Source: Physella acuta (Eukaryota > Mollusca > Gastropoda > Physidae). Taken from it: 64,000 bases of DNA. Location of the stretch: positions 248,001 through 312,000 of the forward strand of contig NW_026731810.1 of the NCBI RefSeq assembly GCF_028476545.1, read 5' to 3'. The notes beneath the pieces were generated by a model. The model worked only from the letters and a program-made list of their open reading frames with translations. It did no database searches and had not been told where the DNA came from. The translations under genes and the position numbers were made by a program. Positions 57,679 to 64,000 of the stretch are shown here, one piece after another. The first letter of the stretch is position 1. Every line of letters starts with the position of its first letter.

Positions 57679-60222
57679 TTATAAATAACTACATGTGTGT
57701 TTGCTCTTTTTTATTGGAATGAAGCCATCACCAGCAATAGGCACTTCAATCAAATCTGGGACGTCGTGACACATTGGGCACATCTTGTTGCGAACTTCTG
57801 AACTTCTCATCCAGATGACTAGATTGTATCTGATTCCTTGATTTAAGGGTAGTGCTGAGTGGTGTTGGCGACCACAGTGAAGTAAACCAAAGCACATCTT
57901 GGGAAAATAGTATTTCATAATTGAAAACAATTATTTAATCAGCGTAATTAATTTTTAAAAAAGGGTTTAAAACAGACATAAATTACACACAAATTCTTTT
58001 TAACAAGCAACAATGTTAATAAAGATAAATAAACAAGGATTGTTAAGCTACTATTATAAACCTATTTTATTTTATATCTTTGGTGATTTAACCATAAAAA
58101 TATGAAAATATTATTTGTAACAAACCTCATGACTGATCTTGACCATAGGCTCTGAAAATTCCTCATCAACTCCTGCAGCTGTTGACATTTTACGGACCTG
58201 CAATTGTCCCCCTTCATAGTCTTCGTTGATGCTAATATTGGCAGTAATTTCTGAATTGTCAAAGTGTAGGCTCAGTTCCCTGTCACCATGAGCCTCATAT
58301 TTTACAATAAATGCTCGATAGGAATCAATGAGGCCCCCACCCCAGTGAGGAAACAGGATGCGAGTGATTGGTTGAAAATAATCCCTGACAAGTGAAGTGA
58401 TCAGACTATCTGATAAGCCCATCTCATCCAATGATATCTAAATGAAAAACAATATAAAAATAGGATGTTTACATGACAAGTATTTAAAAATATAGTTTAA
58501 AAAATTCATATTGCATAGTTTTTTAATTGGCAAAGTTTGTAAAGAACTATTGTCATCAAAGACTTACTCCACTAGCATTCATTGTATTTGGCCTTGTTTT
58601 TCTTCCAGGAAATTTTTCAAAATTAGATATTTCATCTATCAGTTTAAAACAAAATGCTTTGGTGAAAACTGGAAGTTTGTATACCATGGCTTCTGAAAGT
58701 GCAATAATTTTTTAAAACTATTTATCATTCAATGTAGAGATGCTGATATTATCTTAAAATAATATTTCCAAAAATTAAATTTTTTTTTTAATCAAGTACA
58801 TTCTTTTATCTGTAAGTTAAAATGTCAGTAAAAAACTTCTTCATCCATAAATAATTTTGAAATGATTTATGTTATGAATGGATTAACATATAAAACACAA
58901 ATAACTTCACTCAAATATTGTTGAATGTGAGTACACACGGTTCACAGTTTAAAGTTTATAAATTTTGGTTTAATTTTTATGTAATATTAAAATTGGTATA
59001 ATCTCCAAATAAAGGTTCATTTTCATAACAACTAATGTCAAAATAAAATAAAAATAACTTTATCTTGGAAGCTAACCTGTTATATCCCCTCCCATGTGTA
59101 ATATTAGAGACATGAGTTTTTCCTTTGACAGACCTGTGGCATCATGTGCAATGGTTACAAACCTTGGGTCAAGAAAACAGGGTTGAAGACTCCATATTTC
59201 AGGATTCAGTTTTTCATAATGTTGCTGATTATATTCATAATTTTCAAGAAATTGCTTATGGTATGTTGATCTGCGTTTTATTTCTTCGTGCACCTTAAAA
59301 TGGTTATTCAAATTTAAATATGTTCACCATTTAATTAGTATGTTTCATAACTTGTAAGTTAACAATTCAATTCTAATATACTAGGGATTGCACAAGTCAG
59401 CTCTAATACATTCTTGGCTAATCATTGAATTCACTGTAAGTGCTAGTGATTTTTGCATAATAATACCTAAAAACTTAACACCTAAATGAATTTCTAATTA
59501 AAGTATGGATATTTGCCATCTCTTATATTTATTTATATACATTGCCATCCATTATATCTTATGAATCAAGGACTTAGCATTAAGTTAAGCTGTAGATATT
59601 AACTAAAAGCAATATCTCAGATACTGGAAGAAATCATTGTGTCAAATTTTCATAAGCTACTTAAAATTCCTTTCAGCTGATTTTTCTGTAACATTATTAT
59701 TTTTTTCCCTCTTATTCTTATTAAATCCACTGTCTTCTTTCTTATCTGCTCCCTAAACATTTTTGAAAAAAGCATGTTTCCAAAACAATTGGGGATTTCA
59801 CATTCTTGCAAGCAAGTTTTTAAGATTTAGTTCTAGGTATAATAAATAATTTTTAAAATATGTAAATGTGTTACCCCTGACAAAGTATTTTGATACTGTT
59901 TATCTGTAGAACATCCATTTAAGCGAAGAAGCTTAAAAATAAAAAAAAAAATAATTATCAGTATTAAAATAACCATGAATAGAATAAAATGTTATCAATC
60001 AATAACATTTTTTTCTTTCTAAAATACCTTATTAAAATGTCTTCCATGTATTTATAAAAAAGAAAGATGATTCAAAGGATTCTTAGTACTTACTGATCTA
60101 AATTCCTTCTCAAACTGTTCATCACTTTCATAAGTTGTATGAATTCTAAACTTTTTAATGAAAATATTCTTATTCAAATAGCATCTACAAATGTATTCTG
60201 GCTGTCTAGAGAGTGTGGTCAT
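57679..60222 (-). CDS. OGFOD2: 2-oxoglutarate and iron-dependent oxygenase domain protein 2
   Basis: Predicted Fe(II)/2-oxoglutarate dioxygenase; the family's substrate is unknown to me. Exons in gene order: 60094-60222, 59875-59931, 59077-59293, 58568-58692, 58126-58437, 57679-57897; total 352 aa (human 350). The start MTTLSRQPEYICRC matches the human N-terminus around FCRCACF. The middle holds YKLPVFTKAFC and GRKTRPNTMNASG (human YRVPVFTAPFC, GRPNTMNNYG). The iron site is visible: H234 and D236 in LHFDNSEIT, and a distal His near 293 in HCGRQHHSALPL. R303 in GIRYNLVIWMR fits the 2-oxoglutarate-binding Arg. The tail has RNKMCPMCHDVPDL, as in human RLCPMCCREPDL. An in-frame upstream ATG at 60315 exists, but the chosen ATG fits the human start. 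The gene converges on POLR2M, with 352 bp between stop codons. Confidence 0.94.
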
Positions 60223-61350
60223 TGCTATAATGTTGCATCTGATTAGAAACACTAAGAAACATCCTTTAGTCCTATGACCTATAGAAAACACTTTTACATT
60301 AATATGTTTAAGCAAGAAGTTATTTAATTTTTTTCATAATTTAGAATAAAGCAAATATAAAAAAAAAACGTTTGGGGATGACTTTAGCTACTGATATCCG
60401 ATAATAGACTCTTATGTTGGGTTGTTAGCAGTATTATAATCTCGACTAATTTTTATTTTATAGTTAAAAATAAATTAGAGTTAGACGTATGTCGTATGGT
60501 AGGACCAGGGTTGGGGTTAGGGTTAGCATTGACATTAGCCAGCCATGTGTGTATTTAGTTAAATACCTGTAACCTAACACCCCTTTTTTAAAGAAGATTC
60601 CATTATTGGACACCGGTATAAAAATTCTCCCGAAAATAAATAAAACTAATCTCAAACCTGACTTTCTCTCATAAAAGGTTTGGTCACTAAAGTTATATTT
60701 ATAAATATGTAAAAAAAAAAACATGAGCGCCCAAGTATGATTTTCAACATGCAAATGAATGGACACCAGCGAGAAAAGTCTCAAAGGTATTTGAGAGGTG
60801 TATAAATTCATTAAAAAATCATGCACAGCGTATTTACAATTAATATGGTTATAAAATCCTGCCTGTCTGGTTTTTTTCGGACTTTACTAAAGATTGGATG
60901 TATTTGATGTTTATAATATTTTCGGTAACTAAATAAAAATTAAAAAAAAAAAGCAAAAACAATTTGGTTTTCACGTGTAATGGTGACATAAACATGGCAT
61001 CCTGCTATTGGATAGGCTGCCATAGATTTTACTGTACACATTGTAAGCTAAAAATAGAAAACTAGGTCATGGGGTTTTAAATTTGCATTGTTATTTAAAA
61101 ACTTGATCTGCAAAGTTTTGTAAACAAATAGTTATCGATCACTAAGTTACTGTACAGCCAATCAATATTTGTCTTACGAAAGTGAAACATCCGGTTATAA
61201 CTTAGGCTTGATGAAAATAAATAGAAATGTAGCCTTAAACTCAACAAATTATTTTCAAGTTCTCTGGATTTGCAACTTTTATAGCATTTATTCTAAGAAT
61301 ATAAAATTTCTAAATTAATTTTAGGCTTAAGTTTTTATTTTGGCCGATTC
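60223..61350. other. OGFOD2 upstream region
   Basis: No coding exon recognised. A short telomere-like GGGTTGGGGTTAGGGTTAG lies at 60507-60525. The OGFOD2 promoter should be here, but no site can be singled out. Confidence 0.4.
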
Positions 61351-61352
61351 TA

Positions 61353-61713
61353 GTCGGAATAAGATACACATGCAATACGCATGCGCAATGGAGAGAAACT
61401 ACGACTTAGAGGCGATGTTTTCGATGGTACTGCGCATGCGTGTGTTTACAACCGCAGAACCCTAATACCAACCCTAATCCTATCCTTAACCCTATCCCTA
61501 ACCCTAATCCTATCCCTAACCCTAATCCTATCCCTAACCCTAGCCCTAATCCTATACCTAACCCTATCCCTAATCCTATCCCTAACCCTAGCCCTAATCC
61601 TATCCCTAACCCTATCCCTAATCCTACACCTAACCCTCATTCTAGCCCTAACCCTAGCCATAGGTCACTGCGCATGCGCAGAACTATCTTTTGCCGAAAA
61701 ATCTTATTCCGAG
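61353..61713. mobile_element. TA-flanked MITE carrying telomere-like repeats
   Basis: Inverted ends GTCGGAATAAGAT and ATCTTATTCCGAG sit between TA dinucleotides (61351-61352, 61714-61715), as in Tc1/mariner insertions. Just inside are GCGCATGCGC palindromes (61378-61387, 61431-61440, 61669-61680). The centre is the degenerate CCCTAA array at 61459-61658. Confidence 0.65.
61459..61658. repeat. degenerate telomere-like CCCTAA array
   Basis: Mixed hexamers CCCTAA, CCCTAT, TCCTAT and CCCTAG in register for 200 bp, often as an 18-bp higher unit. Flanked by unique DNA and genes on both sides, so it is interstitial and not a chromosome end. Arg-rich and Asn-Pro-rich frames here are artefacts. Confidence 0.93.
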
Positions 61714-62293
61714 TAGACACTTCGTTTTATTTTTTATTTTTTTTTACGGTCTAAATCTAAAAAAACACGTTTTTATTCCATGACAACAACATTATGGAAG
61801 GAATCTCGTCAACTCGCTCGCCTCCATTCATTCAACTCACTAAAAGTTGTAAAACTAAAAACTTGAAAAAAAAACAACTTAAACAAACAGCATGACGCAA
61901 GTAAAAAAAATTCAATCATTCAAATCACAATTCAAGTAGGGGGCCTAATAATAATAGTCTAACTCTATCATTTAGATCAAGGATTCTTGGTTAACAATAA
62001 TAATTACAATTACAATACAAAAATGTAGTCTGAATGTAACCGTTTACATTGCAGTACAGCTTTTTAGTTTTTACTTTGTTTTTGTTTATAATCATGAGAA
62101 AATATATCTATATATTTTAGCCTAGTCCCAGCAGTAAAAAAAATATACTCGTTTCGTACTAAATGAACCCTTGTTAAAAATAGACCGGAGACCTCAAGTC
62201 GGCCAAAGGACCACTGTTTGTTTGAGTTTTCACTTTGAATACAATTTTCTAATCTAGAAATTTAATTCTAAATCTAGATCTACATCTAGAACA

Positions 62294-63617
62294 ATGAGCT
62301 GTCAAGAATTGGATCGTTATCCAGCTGGCGATGTGGTTTTTATGGACAGAGGAGAAGGAACAACGGCGTTGGTTCACCTGCACGGTAAACAAACAAACGA
62401 AGAAACAACATTAATTTTAATTATTATTATTAATTATTTAATAATTATTATTAGTATTAATAATGTAGCTGAGAATAGTTAGAAGAATACTACTAGATTC
62501 TAGATCAAGAATAGTACTACACTTAACTACACTAGTTATCTAGATGTAGTAGCTAAAATAGAGCTATTCAAGACAGAGGTGTAGCGACCCTTCCAGGCGC
62601 CCAGGGACAAACTTTCAATTTTGCGTTCCCTCGAGAGCAACTTATCATTATTATCAATTTTCAATTTGCACCCCCCCTCAAACCCCCATTTTGACACCCC
62701 CTAAGGGACATATGTACCCCCTCGCTACACCTCTGATTCAAGATAAATTACTAACTAGTATTACTATTAGGCCTACGAAGATTAAGTGATAGCTCGTAAG
62801 GAAGAAGCTTCTTCACCCCATAGCTCATAGCTAGTCCTAATGAGTTAATTCTAAGAAGTAGTAATTAGTAAGTTAACTAAGTAGTAAGTAGTAAGACTAA
62901 GTAAGTCTAAGTTTAGTATAAGTAAGTCAGGCTGGCAGAAGATGCAGAGCACAATGGACAATGAGCTTAATTATATAGGCCTAATTATAAAATACTCAAT
63001 AGCTGTGCATTGGGCTCAGATTAAGTACTATATTAATAGCTGTGCAATTGGCTCAAATCATTCTTTTAAAACTGCACAATAGGATCAAAATTACCCTGCA
63101 CAATAAACTTTATTTTTATTATTTTTACTTTAATGTAGCAATAATCTTCTGACTATCTGTACTGTTTGGTTAAGCAGTTGTGCTTTGAGCGGGTTGCAAT
63201 CTGTAGTCTAATTTTATATTAAAGTGGATTAGTACTTTAAACAGGGAAATGAATTAAGCATAGCAAAATTAAGAGCAATAGTTTTATTATTTTAAAAAGA
63301 ATTAGTTATCAGTAATAATGTGTCCAAATAGGCTAATTGACAAATGGATCCTGACAAAAAGGTCTTAGTAATATCTTAAAGTAGGAAAGTGCCAATAAAT
63401 ATTTTCCATAGAAAGACCCTTCAAAGCCTCAACTGTCTAAACCACCCCAGTTTTGCTAACTCAACTAAAAAAAGTCTTGGAAACTTAATTATTATAGAAT
63501 CTAATCATTAAAAGCATTTACCACCTTATTTTCATACATATAAAAAAAAGTTTTCATTTCTCAAGGAGCAACAATAATCTCATGGAAATGTCAAGGTCAG
63601 GAGAATCTCTTTCTAAG
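62294..63617 (+). CDS. glucose-6-phosphate 1-epimerase-like protein, 5' part only
   Basis: Two exons are visible: 62294-62384 (MSCQELDRYPAGDVVFMDRG..., 30 codons plus one base) and 63566-63617 (ATIISWKCQGQENLFL). They join in frame as VHLHGATIISWKCQGQENLFL, which resembles the N-terminal strand of the YeaD/Apf family of hexose-6-phosphate mutarotases (plant form: VSLHGGQVTSW...GEELLF). The donor GGTAAAC and acceptor TTTCTCAAG are both good. The catalytic His and Glu lie further on, beyond the window. A galactose-mutarotase relative is the main alternative. The intron holds a 162-bp hAT MITE. Confidence 0.75.
62574..62735. mobile_element. hAT-like MITE, family A, 162 bp
   Basis: Begins CAGAGGTGTAGCGACC and ends CTCGCTACACCTCTG. 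Perfect 8-bp flanks ATTCAAGA at 62566-62573 and 62736-62743. Sits in intron 1 of the epimerase-like gene. Confidence 0.95.
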
Positions 63618-64000
63618 GTATTTGCTTTATTTATTCCTTTTTGTAATATTTAACTTTTTGCCTTTTTATCTACTGTTTATGAGAGAAAAAAAAAGTCTAA
63701 TGGCAACAAGTGAACTAAATATGGCCACATTTACAAGCTGAGTTATTCACCTTTCTATGGCTAGACAACACAGCAAAGAAGGGGTGGGGCATCATTTAAT
63801 TTTTAGATTTAACCCGGTTAAGGCTGTATTGTTGTTTGGGAGTATGCTTGTTTCTTCATCAGTATAAACTTATGATTAAGAAACTCTTGACCATACTCAT
63901 CTATTATTTATCCCAATGGTTCAAAACATGAATTATCCAATATATGTAGACATTTTTAAATGTGTAGACAAAAACAAATCATAGATATTTCATAAATACG

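Noticed and set aside
60223-60315. N-terminal extension of OGFOD2 from the upstream ATG at 60315
   Set aside because: The human protein aligns from the downstream ATG at 60222; the extension MLKHINVKV has no counterpart.
61459-61658. Chromosome end
   Set aside because: Unique DNA with gene exons lies on both sides, and the repeats are degenerate.
61440-61754. Asn-Pro-rich, Leu-rich and Arg-rich frames
   Set aside because: Arise from the telomere-like hexamer array.

Overview
The window is nuclear DNA of an animal. AT-rich spacers, split genes with GT-AG introns, vertebrate-like orthologues, tRNA-derived SINEs, and enrichment of the palindromes TAGATCTA and TAGGCCTA suggest a mollusc, most likely a heterobranch (freshwater pulmonate-type) gastropod. 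The taxon is an inference from sequence style. Gene identities rest on recognisable protein families.

Layout from left to right. 1-2446: downstream flank of AP3B with minisatellites. 2447-22395 (-): AP-3 adaptor complex beta subunit, 24 coding exons, about 1073 aa. Its last intron (2737-11010) is 8.3 kb long and holds three minisatellites, a Helitron and a hAT MITE. 22396-26428: intergenic, packed with short hAT-like elements. 26429-38652 (+): SCAMP, nine coding exons in each transcript, with a pair of same-length alternative eighth exons. Intron 1 holds two long inverted-repeat transposons. 38653-45277: SCAMP 3' flank, a decayed LINE and a second Helitron. 45278-51347 (-): SWEET sugar transporter, six exons, 215 aa. 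51348-55455: head-to-head spacer with a piggyBac remnant, a probable small Helitron and a hAT MITE. 55456-57326 (+): POLR2M/Gdown1, six exons, 303 aa. 57679-60222 (-): OGFOD2, six exons, 352 aa, tail-to-tail with POLR2M. 60223-62293: divergent spacer holding a TA-flanked MITE with telomere-like repeats inside. 62294 to beyond the window end (+): first two exons of a glucose-6-phosphate 1-epimerase-like gene.

The genes form no operon or pathway. AP-3 beta and SCAMP both serve post-Golgi/endosomal membrane traffic and lie head to head, but a shared function from position is not implied. The most interesting host signals are the SCAMP exon pair (118 nt each, same phases), a possible 51-nt SCAMP cassette exon, and a possible 21-nt AP3B microexon. 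The most interesting mobile-DNA signals are a Helitron cleanly splitting a minisatellite, two large inverted-repeat elements with 9-bp target duplications side by side in one intron, one MITE nested in another of the same family, and telomere-like repeats inside a TIR element.
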